Positions 25,146-33,369 of a stretch of DNA of 61,387 nt are shown here, in pieces (within the stretch, counting starts at the first letter, position 1; every line of letters starts with the position of its first letter). This DNA is from Ulvibacter sp047614245 (GTDB lineage: Bacteria > Bacteroidota > Bacteroidia > Flavobacteriales > Flavobacteriaceae). The position numbers and the translations under genes are program-made. The stretch is from the NCBI GenBank assembly GCA_047614245.1, contig JBLHIC010000004.1:1-61387 (forward strand). Direction: 5' to 3'. The notes beneath the pieces are model-generated. The model saw only the letters and a list, made by a program, of their open reading frames with translations. It did not search any database and was not told the origin of the DNA.

Positions 25146-25598
25146 ATGAACAATCATATTCCCTATATGCGGCATTGTATTGACCTCGGTAAAAAGGCAA
25201 TGTTACAAGGAGATCCTCCTGTAGGCGCATTAATTGTTAAAGACAACGAGCTTATCGGAATTGGTATAGAAGCAGGGAAGTCAACCCAAAACATCACCAA
25301 ACATGCCGAGATTGAAGCCGTAAATGACGCACTACAGCAAAGTAAACTCAAAGATTTAAAAGGATGTATATTATACACTACACATGAACCCTGTATTATG
25401 TGCTCATATGTTTTAAGACATTATAAAGTACAAACCATTGTTTATGGTACAAATGTTGAACATGTGGGCGGAGTTACATCTGATTTAAAAGTAATGCTGA
25501 CCTCAAAAGTGCCCAAATGGGGAAAGCCACCTCAAATAATTAGAGATATTTTAAGGGATGAATGCGAGCAATTATCAACCGAATATACTGCTAAATAA
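25146..25598 (+). CDS. Nucleoside/nucleobase deaminase (CDA superfamily)
   Basis: A zinc-dependent deaminase of 150 residues. Zinc ligands and the catalytic Glu are present: HAEIEA (about residues 57-62) and PCIMC (about 83-87). Size and layout match TadA/guanine deaminase-like enzymes, but features that separate tRNA adenosine deaminase from free-base deaminases are not decisive by eye. As third gene of the gap operon, far from tRNA functions, a nucleobase salvage role seems as likely as tRNA editing. Confidence 0.9.
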   Translation: MNNHIPYMRHCIDLGKKAMLQGDPPVGALIVKDNELIGIGIEAGKSTQNITKHAEIEAVNDALQQSKLKDLKGCILYTTHEPCIMCSYVLRHYKVQTIVYGTNVEHVGGVTSDLKVMLTSKVPKWGKPPQIIRDILRDECEQLSTEYTAK

Positions 25599-25622
25599 AA
25601 TTAAGAAACATCCGTGTAGAAT

Positions 25623-26873
25623 ATGAATAAACTAATACTATTTACCCTAATTGTAGCATCATTTTCATCAAAAACATTTGCACAATTCATAGAACTTGAT
25701 AATGTGATTGGTAAAAAATATATAATAAAATCAGATGTTTTAAATGAAGATCGAACGATTCAAGTTTATACGCCTGAAAGTTATATCACCTCAACTAATA
25801 AAAAATATCCTGTCCTTTATATTCTCGATGGACAAAGGTTATTTTTACACGGTGTAAGTGTAATACAATCTTTTACAGCTCAGTTTAACCTAAGTCCAGA
25901 TATTATCGTTGTTGGAATTAACAATAAATACCCAGACCGATTTAACCATTTTCTTGGCACAGACTTTTTAGATTTCATTGAGGAAGAACTCATCACATAT
26001 ATTGACGCTAAATATCAAACATCGGATGAACGCTTAATTTTTGGATGGGAATATGGCGGTGCTTTTGTTATAGGGTCCATCATAGACAGACCTCATTTAT
26101 TTGATGCACATATTGCGGCAAGTCCGTATCCGATCCATGAAGATAGGTTCGACGGTACCTCTAGAATAGATATGCTGAAAGAAAAACTAGAGCAACCATT
26201 CAGTTCATTTGTATATTTTACGGTTAGTGCGAATGAAGGCATGGTAGAAGATGGAACAAATCAATTGGAAGCCTTACTGAAAAATAAAGCTCCAAAAACA
26301 TTGCAATGGGATTATAGAGTTATAGAAGGAGCTGAACATAGAGCTACAGCATATCCGGGCCTTTATCACGGACTGAGAAGTTACTATCATAATTACCCTG
26401 AGCTTCAGTTTAAGGATCTGGCTGATTTTAAAGCACGCGGAGGAATGGAATTTGTTAATGAATATTATAAAGGAAGAAGTAAGCGTTTTGGATTTTCGGA
26501 GGACTTAACACCCTGGTCTATGTTTGCACTAACTAGAAATGCAATAAGAGCGGATAGCTTCGCAGATTTTGAATTGTTCATGGCTGAATTTAAAGATAAA
26601 GATATGCTCAACAGAATTAGATTGAGTAGGGCAATGTCTTTGGCCACCTATTATATAAAATATAACAAATTTAAAAATGCTTTAAATGTATATCAGGAAT
26701 TGAACAAAAAGGATGCATCCTCTGCCCTACTACAAAATGCTATTGGTTATGTTTATATTTTACTAAAAGATAACGCTAATGCTAAAGTATATTATGAAAA
26801 AGCAGTTGGATTGGCGCAAAGTCAAAAGGATAGTAAGCTTATCGAATATCAGAAGGATTTAGACGAGATGTGA
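25623..26873 (+). CDS. Esterase-D-fold exported protein with TPR tail, catalytic Ser replaced by Glu
   Basis: A 416-residue exported protein (signal peptide ending KTFAQ) of the Fes/IroE-like esterase family. It has the early VYTPESYI and YPVLYILDGQ segments. Where the family has the nucleophile elbow GHSxGG, this sequence reads GWEYGG with Glu143 instead of Ser. The His region (EGAEHRATAYPGLYHGL) is kept. The C-terminal third (about 325-416) is helical with TPR-like repeats. It is probably a non-catalytic binding protein or has a changed mechanism. A second homologue at 31710-32957 keeps the Ser. It is the last gene of the gap operon. Confidence 0.88.
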   Translation: MNKLILFTLIVASFSSKTFAQFIELDNVIGKKYIIKSDVLNEDRTIQVYTPESYITSTNKKYPVLYILDGQRLFLHGVSVIQSFTAQFNLSPDIIVVGINNKYPDRFNHFLGTDFLDFIEEELITYIDAKYQTSDERLIFGWEYGGAFVIGSIIDRPHLFDAHIAASPYPIHEDRFDGTSRIDMLKEKLEQPFSSFVYFTVSANEGMVEDGTNQLEALLKNKAPKTLQWDYRVIEGAEHRATAYPGLYHGLRSYYHNYPELQFKDLADFKARGGMEFVNEYYKGRSKRFGFSEDLTPWSMFALTRNAIRADSFADFELFMAEFKDKDMLNRIRLSRAMSLATYYIKYNKFKNALNVYQELNKKDASSALLQNAIGYVYILLKDNANAKVYYEKAVGLAQSQKDSKLIEYQKDLDEM

Positions 26874-26982
26874 TAAAGTTTCAGCAAAAAAATTAATAAA
26901 AAATTGTTGAATATGAAATTACAACTACTAATTCTATAAAATGAAAATAGAAATTTTAATTACATGAGTAATAGCCAAAACA

Positions 26983-27018
26983 AAATCTCTGATGAATCTA
27001 AAGAATCGCCAGAGATTT
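26983..27018 (-). terminator. Candidate terminator of the T9SS esterase gene
   Basis: On the minus strand the arms AAATCTCTG and CAGAGATTT (27010-27018 and 26983-26991) enclose an 18-base loop and are followed by TGTTTTGG. It lies 40 bases past the stop at 27058. The long loop weakens it. Confidence 0.4.
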
Positions 27019-27057
27019 GGTGTAGCTTTTAATGCAAGATAAAACTGTCTTCTTACT

Positions 27058-28263
27058 TTACTCTTTATACAGCTTTAAAGTCTGCTGCTGATCATCTTGA
27101 AGTACCCGAAGTAAATACAATCCTGAGGACAATTGATGGACACTATGTGATTGAATGTCACTTCCTTCATAAATAACTTGGCCTTGAATATTATACAGAT
27201 AGAAATATTCGTTTCCTCTTAGGTTATTAAAACTCAATTGATCCTTAAACGGATTAGGATAAACAGAAACTTCGTTTTGCAATGATGATTCATTTATATT
27301 TAGAGCACCTGAACAATCTGCAAGCACTGGTTCCGTGGAAAAAAAATCAGAGCAGTCATCGCAAAACAAGCTTTTAAAGAAACAACTTGTTCGATTTATC
27401 ATAAATTTTCTGCCTTCTAACGTATAATACACTACATGCCCTCCTTCTGGATCTAATGTAAAATCACTGCATATCCCATTTGCAATTAATCTATCGTGAA
27501 GAATTTGCGAGCCTATAGTTCCTAAATCACCTTCTCCGATGGGAACAACGGTGTCTAAAGCACCATGAAACGAAATCATTGGAATTAGTTCGTCTGGTGT
27601 AGTAGCAGAATCGACACTAGCCCCCCATTGATTAAATATTCCATCAATTTCAAAAGTATGAGGTAAATTATTCCCTGAAGTGTCTAACGCACCAAGCATT
27701 GTTTCTATAGTAGGATTTACTGAATTCCAATCATCCTGACTCATATAATGCGTGAAAAATGAAGTAATAGACCCGGCACTCATTCCGCCTATAAACATCC
27801 ATGAGGTATCAATTTCAAGAGAGGTAGCGATTTCTATCGAATATCTTAAGGCAGCATTGGCATCTTGTTGCGCACGGTAAACGGATTCTACAAAAACAGG
27901 ACCACCAAGACGATAATTCATAGTAGCAACCACATAACCTCTTTTCGCCAGTTCTCTGCATTCTAATATTAAGTCTTCCTTTGCTCCTATATTAAATCCT
28001 CCCCCATGAATCATTAATATAAAAGGCCTACTTGGCATAGGATCGATTGTGGTTTTAGGAAAGTAATAATCAATTCTTAGATCTTCGGAAACTCCGTCCC
28101 AAGTTAAGGCATTTCCGTAGGTAACATTTTTTAGTGAATCTATTTGAGTGTTTGCGAAAAATTCAATTTCACTAAATCTAGTATCTGATGTACAAAACTG
28201 TGCGGATGCGTAATTAGTTATTAACGTTAACAAAGCGACGAGCACTATTTTAAAGCTTTTCAT
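27058..28263 (-). CDS. Secreted carboxylesterase-like alpha/beta hydrolase with T9SS sorting domain
   Basis: A 401-residue secreted hydrolase. The signal peptide (1-21) ends ASAQ. The alpha/beta domain has the oxyanion motif MIHGGGFNIGAK and the nucleophile elbow GGMSAGS with Ser162, typical of hormone-sensitive-lipase-like esterases. The last 75 residues, starting VSVYPNPFKDQLSF and ending LYLLRVLQDDQQQTLKLYKE, are a type A sorting domain recognised by the type IX secretion system. The protein is therefore exported across the outer membrane and probably attached or released there. The gene stands alone, on the minus strand beside the IS110 remnant. Confidence 0.92.
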   Translation of the reverse strand: MKSFKIVLVALLTLITNYASAQFCTSDTRFSEIEFFANTQIDSLKNVTYGNALTWDGVSEDLRIDYYFPKTTIDPMPSRPFILMIHGGGFNIGAKEDLILECRELAKRGYVVATMNYRLGGPVFVESVYRAQQDANAALRYSIEIATSLEIDTSWMFIGGMSAGSITSFFTHYMSQDDWNSVNPTIETMLGALDTSGNNLPHTFEIDGIFNQWGASVDSATTPDELIPMISFHGALDTVVPIGEGDLGTIGSQILHDRLIANGICSDFTLDPEGGHVVYYTLEGRKFMINRTSCFFKSLFCDDCSDFFSTEPVLADCSGALNINESSLQNEVSVYPNPFKDQLSFNNLRGNEYFYLYNIQGQVIYEGSDIQSHSVHQLSSGLYLLRVLQDDQQQTLKLYKE

Positions 28264-28347
28264 ATTTAAGAGTTTTTAGGATAATTCTTATATTTAGCTA
28301 AATTTACAATTTTTCTGTTAATTTTCTATAAACCGTCAAATTGTAAA

Positions 28348-28380
28348 TTTGTCGGACTTTGTTAAAGTGTACTAACTTTG
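28348..28380 (+). promoter_or_regulatory. Promoter reading into the IS110 leader
   Basis: TTTG at 28348-28351 and TAACTTTG at 28373-28380 with a 21-base spacer fit the Bacteroidota promoter consensus. It points right, towards the structured leader and the truncated transposase. The only downstream plus-strand feature is the IS remnant. Confidence 0.5.
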
Positions 28381-28412
28381 GGTTTAGGACTTAACCCTTA
28401 TTATTTTTATAC

Positions 28413-28640
28413 ATCCTAAGTTTGATTTCTATTAACTTATAGGATTATTAATAGAAAGAACCCGTCCGTACCGGCACGGGCGGACAAAAGAGCAGAGTAA
28501 GGTTCATTTATACGCAGGAACTTAAGATTCCGTCAACATTGAAAATCCCTGCTCTTTTACTACACAAATACGTTCAGTTCTTTAGGCCTTTAGAGCCTGT
28601 TTTTAGGTTGTTGTACTCAATGTAGTGTTCGTTCTTTCAC
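28413..28640 (+). ncRNA. Structured IS110 left-end leader, candidate bridge RNA (relic)
   Basis: The non-coding stretch before the truncated IS110 transposase folds into consecutive hairpins. The first is 28413-28445 (6+4 bp with a bulge). The second is a GC-rich stem, CCGTCCGT with ACGGGCGG, at 28462-28483. Third, a perfect 10-bp stem AAAAGAGCAG/CTGCTCTTTT (28486-28495 with 28549-28558) closes a 53-base internal domain. The fourth is ACTACA/TGTAGT (28559-28564 with 28621-28626), enclosing AGGC/GCCT. In IS110 elements the left end encodes a bridge RNA with a 5' stem-loop followed by a target-binding and a donor-binding loop; this layout fits. Exact ends are not known. Confidence 0.5.
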
Positions 28641-28652
28641 AAATTATCAGTT

Positions 28653-28769
28653 ATGATTAAAAGCACACTATTTGTTGGAATTGACATATCAAAAGATATT
28701 TTTGATGTTTATTTTTCAGAAGAAGGGCATCGACAGTTTACTAATGATGTGTCAGGTTTTAAGTCTTTT
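28653..28769 (+). mobile_element. IS110-family transposase, 5' fragment only
   Basis: The first 39 codons of an IS110-type recombinase: MIKSTLFVGIDISKDIFDVY is the start of the DEDD RuvC-like domain with its first catalytic Asp. Homology stops after GFKSF, near 28757-28769. The frame then reads unrelated sequence to a stop at 28850, the opposite strand of an erythromycin-esterase-like gene. The rest of the transposase, including the Tnp20 Ser domain, and the right end are missing, so the element is dead. With its 5' non-coding part the remnant covers roughly 28400-28769. Confidence 0.8.
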
Positions 28770-29357
28770 AGTTATAATTTCCCTAAGATGATAAAATTCA
28801 GAAGTTCCATGTGTGCTTTCGCCTATTGCGACTATTTTTTTATCGGCTAAAGCCTCTATTAATCGATTTAAACTTGAGCTTAAAGCATCTTTTGTAGATA
28901 AATCAATTGATGTAGATGAATTACCTAATGCAGTATTGAATTTATCAGTATTAAAATCTTGCAAATAGATTTTTGGGGTTTCTTTTAAGGTTTCAATGTC
29001 TTTTCCATCTATAGTAACTTTAAAATCATCAATGATATCATCCCGATTGAGATCTCCTGAAAGGATTGTTGGATGTTCCGTAATATTTCTTTCTGATATA
29101 TTTACCTCTGAACCTTGGAAACTACCATAGATTTCGACTCCCTTGGTTACTAGAAAAGCTGTAGATCTCGGAGCATCAGTTTGTCCTGGGTAGTAGATGC
29201 CCGCTGCGATCCAAATTTGGTCATTTTCTTCAGCGACACTTAATGCATTTTGTAAATCCGTAAAAGCATTTTCCCAAGAAGATCCATTACTAGCGCCAGT
29301 TGCGTTGAGGTTTACAAATACCTGACCGCTACAGAATTCAGAATTAAAGATAGGTAA
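28752..29357 (-). pseudogene. Chimeric pseudogene: beta-helix protein fragment joined in frame to an erythromycin-esterase fragment
   Basis: One open frame of about 200 codons with no credible start codon. Its first half (about codons 10-95: VFVNLNATGASNGSSWENAF, QIWIAAGIYYPGQTDAPRST, GSFQGSEVNISERNITEHPT, ILSGDLNRDD) is the repeat start of a secreted right-handed beta-helix protein. Its second half (LNRLIEALADKKIVAIGEST, HGTSEFYHLREIITKRL) is the N-terminal end of an erythromycin-esterase-like enzyme with the conserved GESTHG motif. The frame stops three codons later, where IS110 sequence begins. Both genes are truncated, so a functional product is unlikely. A stop lies directly upstream (29358-29360). 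Confidence 0.65.
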
Positions 29358-29471
29358 TTAATTACTAGAATTTTACCGCTTGTAATTATCGAAGCTATAT
29401 TGTATTCCGCCTCTTATATTGATATGCGTCAAACCGATCTAATTTTAAACTTTAAAGTCGATATTCTTAAT

Positions 29472-30500
29472 CTATTTAAAACTTCTAGAACTTGTTTTTT
29501 CTTTAGATGGGAAATCAGCGGGAACTTCTTGGGAAACTTTTCCTGTGGCGGCCCATTCTGCACCTCGTTTTAATGTTGTTATAAAGCCAACACATTCCAT
29601 AGAATAATCAAAGTGACCCAATGTTGAATGAAATATTCGGCCTTGTCCGTAATCGATAGCCATTAGCATTGGCACATTCCAACCACTACCCTTCAAACTC
29701 GGCTCCCAAGGTTGTTCATTTTTTTCAACATCGGAATAGGCCGTGGCAAGGATCGTGGCGTTTTCAAATGGCCCTCTCATTCGGTCATAAAGTTCATCTT
29801 GGGTGTGAAGCCAGTCTAAGGGCAAATCTTTCATGATTGGATGCTCGGGTGCGCGAGTGGTAATTACAAATTCGTGCTCGAGTCCGTGGGATCCACCAAT
29901 ACCTTCGGAAGGATTAACTTCAAACTTACCATCATCATTGTAGTAAGCATAAGGTCCCGAAATACTGTCACGATCTCCCCAAGCTCCAAGGCCTATCATT
30001 TTATTGAATTCATCCCAATCGCCCCAAGCATTATTTGCGGCGTGAACTACTACTAATCCACCACCTTCATTCATATACTTTTCAAAACTTCTCTTTGTTT
30101 CATCAGGCCAATTGGGTGTTAATGCACCAAGATTAGATACAATTAAATCATATTTACTGAAATCAATACTAAAGTTTGATGTTTTAACAGGTTCTTCGGA
30201 GACAAGCCGGGCAGAAGAATCGGATGGAAATTCTTTGATATATCCATCTAAAGGTATAGTTCTGCTTTGGTTATACTTTATACCGAGCCATAATGTATCG
30301 GTCCGATTTATATCAACTTCGAAGAGACCAGTCTGCTCAAAATAAGTCTTCATAATCATAGTAGTCTTTGGCCATATATAATGGTTATTCTGTCCGTCAA
30401 GTATGAGTGCTCTTAGTTTTGAACTTTCCACGTCTTGGTTCTTTCCGCCATTGCAGGCCGATGCAATAGCTAATATTAATAATATCCAGTAATATTTCAT
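29472..30500 (-). CDS. ThuA-domain lipoprotein
   Basis: A 342-residue lipoprotein: signal MKYYWILLILAIASAC with Cys16 as lipid anchor. Residues about 30-320 form a ThuA-like domain, a glutamine-amidotransferase-like fold without its own catalytic Cys. Recognisable parts are LRALILDGQNNHYIWP, YDLIVSNLGALTPNWPDETK, GGGLVVVHAANNAWGDW, and the late GQGRIFHSTLGHFDYSMECVG with its conserved His residues. ThuA proteins occur in sugar utilisation loci, but their chemistry is not established. It is followed on the same strand, 45 bases upstream, by an exported methyltransferase, so the two may share a transcript. Confidence 0.88.
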   Translation of the reverse strand: MKYYWILLILAIASACNGGKNQDVESSKLRALILDGQNNHYIWPKTTMIMKTYFEQTGLFEVDINRTDTLWLGIKYNQSRTIPLDGYIKEFPSDSSARLVSEEPVKTSNFSIDFSKYDLIVSNLGALTPNWPDETKRSFEKYMNEGGGLVVVHAANNAWGDWDEFNKMIGLGAWGDRDSISGPYAYYNDDGKFEVNPSEGIGGSHGLEHEFVITTRAPEHPIMKDLPLDWLHTQDELYDRMRGPFENATILATAYSDVEKNEQPWEPSLKGSGWNVPMLMAIDYGQGRIFHSTLGHFDYSMECVGFITTLKRGAEWAATGKVSQEVPADFPSKEKTSSRSFK

Positions 30501-30545
30501 ATTTTTAATGTCTGATGGTTTTGTGTAATTATTGAGACTTTCAGA

Positions 30546-31253
30546 TTATTCTTTGACAAACACCAAGCAGTGTTGCCACGGAAGGTTACTTTTATTACTT
30601 TCTAATTTAAAACCTGCCGCTTCAAATTCCTTAACAGCCTGCTTTTCGCTCATTTTATGAACCTCCTTAATTGGCACCATGGGATCTTCGGCTCGATACT
30701 CGATTAAATAAATTTTACCATTTACTCGCAATGCTTTTTTTATGGATGCAATCATTTCTACTGGATAACTAAACTCATGGTATACGTCTACCATAAGTAT
30801 TTTATCAACTGAGTTTTCAGGTAAATTGACACTCTCTTCACTTCCCTTTACAACTGCCACATTATCAATTTCCATATTCTCAATACGATAATCCATCACT
30901 GCTAACATTTCATCTTGAATATCAACAGCATATACGAATACATCTTTTGCAATTGGAGCCATTTTAAAAACATGATAACCCGAACCCGCTCCAATATCTG
31001 CAATAGTATCTCCTGGCTTGATATTCATATTCTTTAGCAGTTTAACTGTATTTTCTTCCTTTTCGCGTTCAGGGCGATTTAACCAGCTCATCCCTTCAAA
31101 ACCCATCACATGGGCAATTTCTCTTCCCATATACCTTTTACCAGTACCATTAGGGTCTCCTTTCTTATAAGTATATAAATCTACAGAGTTTGCATTTTGA
31201 GCTATTAAACTGCTTGAGAAGCATATTAGAAGGAGCGGTATTATTTTATGCAT
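30546..31253 (-). CDS. Exported class I SAM-dependent methyltransferase
   Basis: A 235-residue Rossmann methyltransferase. Motif I is ADIGAGSGYHVFKMA (about residues 85-99), the post-I acid is in YAVDIQDEM, and motif IV is DKILMVDVYHEF. An N-terminal signal peptide (1-18, MHKIIPLLLICFSSSLIAQ) is clear and followed by a further 60 residues including YMGREIAHVMGFEGMSWLNR. An exported SAM-dependent enzyme is odd because SAM is cytoplasmic. Homologues with the same GREIA...W-L-R segment and a signal occur in several Bacteroidota and Planctomycetes as far as I recall. Substrate unknown. It lies upstream of the ThuA gene on the same strand. Confidence 0.88.
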   Translation of the reverse strand: MHKIIPLLLICFSSSLIAQNANSVDLYTYKKGDPNGTGKRYMGREIAHVMGFEGMSWLNRPEREKEENTVKLLKNMNIKPGDTIADIGAGSGYHVFKMAPIAKDVFVYAVDIQDEMLAVMDYRIENMEIDNVAVVKGSEESVNLPENSVDKILMVDVYHEFSYPVEMIASIKKALRVNGKIYLIEYRAEDPMVPIKEVHKMSEKQAVKEFEAAGFKLESNKSNLPWQHCLVFVKE

Positions 31254-31285
31254 AGGACAAATTTTTCTAGAAATTTCTTATAAAA

Positions 31286-31480
31286 TTAGTTGTTTTTGCT
31301 AAGAACTTTGATGGTTGCGGCTATTTTATCCATCTGATTAAGTTTGGTGATAACAATTAAGCGTTGATGATTCTAATACACCAAGTTTAACATTGTCACT
31401 TCAGGATTGTATTTGCCATATAACTCTTGATCAACGAGATGTTTATAGTCGGGAATTTTTATTGTCACACGATAAATTAG
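31286..31480 (-). pseudogene. Possible gene remnant with internal stop
   Basis: A frame of 65 codons that reads sensibly on both sides of one TAG (31373-31375): IYRVTIKIPDYKHLVDQELY before it and NHQRLIVITKLNQMDKIAAT after it. It may be the 3' end of a decayed gene. No family is recognised and the start is missing. The remaining 31481-31640 shows nothing else. Confidence 0.25.
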
Positions 31481-31649
31481 TTAAATATGTATTAAGCCAA
31501 TAAAAGTTGTCCACATAACTTATTACACCAGCAGCTAAGAAAGTACTTTTGAACTCTCCGTAGTTTCTGTATAGAATAAACTAACAAAGGTTGTCCCGCT
31601 CCCTTAGTTTAAACTCGAAGCGTCCTTTATTTCAACTCACCTAATTATT

Positions 31650-31689
31650 TATAACTAAACAATTAGTTTTAACTAATTATTTAGTTATA
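31650..31689. promoter_or_regulatory. 40-bp near-perfect dyad (two AACTAA-N4-TTAGTT sites)
   Basis: Arms of 19 bases (31650-31668 and 31671-31689) with one mismatch and a 2-base centre. Each half is itself a dyad, AACTAA-N4-TTAGTT (31653-31668 and 31671-31686). It overlaps the -7 element TATATTTG (31686-31693) of the gene starting at 31710. This fits a double operator for a dimeric regulator such as a MarR- or TetR-type protein. Confidence 0.6.
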
Positions 31690-31693
31690 TTTG
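31686..31693 (+). promoter_or_regulatory. -7 element (TATATTTG) of the esterase-TPR gene
   Basis: Full TAnnTTTG match, ending 16 bases before the ATG at 31710 and overlapped by the dyad at 31650-31689. Confidence 0.55.
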
Positions 31694-31709
31694 ATTTCAA
31701 ATAACGCAC

Positions 31710-32957
31710 ATGAAATTCTACACTCTCATCTTTGTATTGATTGGATCAATTTTGATCATAAATCAAGACATAATTGCACAATCAACAGAACAATTTCAAA
31801 ATCAAATTACTGATTCCATTTTTTCTAGATCTTTAAATGAGAACCGTGATTTTTGGGTACGACTTCCAGAGAATTACGACCCAAATAGTAAAGAAAAATA
31901 CGCTGTAATTTATCTATTGGACGGGTTTTCACTAAAAAGTACAATAGAAGCTGTATATGATAATTATCGGGGGCACTACCTACCTCATATGTTACTCGTT
32001 GGGGTTTCTAATAGAACAAATCGCACTAGGGATTTAACTACTTCACAGATACAAATGAGGCGTGGTAGTGCAATGGATGCTGAAACTGGAGGCGCAGGTA
32101 GCTTTACAAAATTTATTGAACAAGAGCTAATTCCATATATAGATAGTAAGTATCCTACCATGGCATATCGCACATTAATTGGTCACTCTTATGCCGGTTT
32201 GTTTACCATAAATATGCTAGTTAATCATGGACATCTTTTCCAAAATTATATAGCAATAGATCCAAGTTTGGACTGGAACGACCAAAAGTTATTAAAGCAA
32301 GCTAAAGAAAAGTTTAAAACAGCAGATTACAGTGGGAAGTCACTTTTTGTATCGCTTGCAGCAGAGCAATTGCATATGCACAACGAAAGCATAACCATCG
32401 ACAATATAATGAGCGACACTTCTGAATTTACCTTATTTGCCCGCTCTATAATAGACTTCTCAAACTTTGCGACGACTCAAAGTCAAAATGGATTAAACTT
32501 TTTGTGGGATGTATATCCAGAAGATTTGCATGGCACTGTCCCTCTACCCTCTATGAGAGACGGTCTGGTTTCTCTTTTCAATTGGTATCAGTTTAAATCT
32601 CCTCAAAAATATAATAATCCAGAAACACCTATTGAAGAATTGGTTGCACTACTAAAGGAGCAGGAACAAATCTACACTGAGCATTTTGGCGTTCCCACAG
32701 CACCTATGATAGACGAACTGTTAAATGGTTATGGCTATATGAATATGCAAATGGGGCAACCTAAGAAGGCCTTTATGTTTTTTGAAATGAACATCAAACA
32801 AAATCCAAAAAGCGCTAATGCTTATGATTCGATGGCTGAGTATTATGAATCTCAAGACGACAAAGAGAATGCCTTAAAATCTCTAAACAAGGCCTTTGAA
32901 TTAAGTGGAGCAGACTACTACAAAAACAGAATAAAGGAAATAGAAGCCAAGAATTAG
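31710..32957 (+). CDS. Exported esterase-D-fold hydrolase with TPR tail
   Basis: A 415-residue exported enzyme (signal ending DIIAQ) of the Fes/IroE-like esterase family. It has NRDFWVRLPENYDPNSKEKY and YAVIYLLDGF near the start, and an intact nucleophile elbow GHSYAGL with Ser160. A late His (YPEDLHGTVPLPSM) completes the likely triad. The C-terminal part (about 310-415) carries TPR-like helices including GYGYMNMQMGQPKKAFMFFE and NAYDSMAEYYESQDDKENAL. It is a homologue of the protein at 25623-26873, which lost the Ser. Family members act on siderophore esters or acylated substrates; the substrate here is unknown. Single gene behind a striking dyad. Confidence 0.9.
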   Translation: MKFYTLIFVLIGSILIINQDIIAQSTEQFQNQITDSIFSRSLNENRDFWVRLPENYDPNSKEKYAVIYLLDGFSLKSTIEAVYDNYRGHYLPHMLLVGVSNRTNRTRDLTTSQIQMRRGSAMDAETGGAGSFTKFIEQELIPYIDSKYPTMAYRTLIGHSYAGLFTINMLVNHGHLFQNYIAIDPSLDWNDQKLLKQAKEKFKTADYSGKSLFVSLAAEQLHMHNESITIDNIMSDTSEFTLFARSIIDFSNFATTQSQNGLNFLWDVYPEDLHGTVPLPSMRDGLVSLFNWYQFKSPQKYNNPETPIEELVALLKEQEQIYTEHFGVPTAPMIDELLNGYGYMNMQMGQPKKAFMFFEMNIKQNPKSANAYDSMAEYYESQDDKENALKSLNKAFELSGADYYKNRIKEIEAKN

Positions 32958-33103
32958 ATAGCTTTTATAATATGAAATACAAAATGTTTCTTTAATAAGA
33001 TAATACTCTTTTTTGCCTAAGCATATTTAGGTAGTGTAAAAGTGTCTGAAATGGCAATCGTCGTCACAAATTTTTATACCTTTTCAAATTATTAATAGAT
33101 TTA

Positions 33104-33331
33104 ATGCTTAAAACAATTCAAACAATCGCATTGTTTAGTCATTTACGCTATGGTTTTAAATACAGCAAACCAGCCTATGCATTAGCTGGCATCATAGGTT
33201 TTAGTAAAGTTTAGGCCCCAAAAGAGAATGGTTGGGATATATTTGTAGATGCTATAATTAAGATTGGCAGCTCTTATCTCTTTACTACAGAATATCAAAA
33301 AAAACATATCGAATTAAGATTCAATAGTTAA
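33104..33331 (+). pseudogene. Small ORF interrupted by an in-frame TAG
   Basis: An ATG at 33104 opens a 36-codon frame ending in TAG (33212-33214). The same frame then continues for 38 sensible codons to TAA (33329-33331): KENGWDIFVDAIIKIGSSYL and FTTEYQKKHIELRFNS. The second half has the alternating pattern of an outer-membrane beta strand ending. It probably is a nonsense-broken or decayed gene. The rest of the 32958-33369 gap shows nothing else. Confidence 0.3.
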
Positions 33332-33369
33332 AAAGGCAATTGCTTAATCGGTTTCACGTATAACTTTAA

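Noticed and set aside
26962..27030. 17-codon frame starting MSNSQNKISDESK
   Set aside because: Very short and overlaps the inverted repeat; no support.
28461..28483. GC-rich palindrome taken alone as a terminator or REP element
   Set aside because: It has no U-run and sits between other stems of the IS110 leader, so I treat it as part of that RNA.
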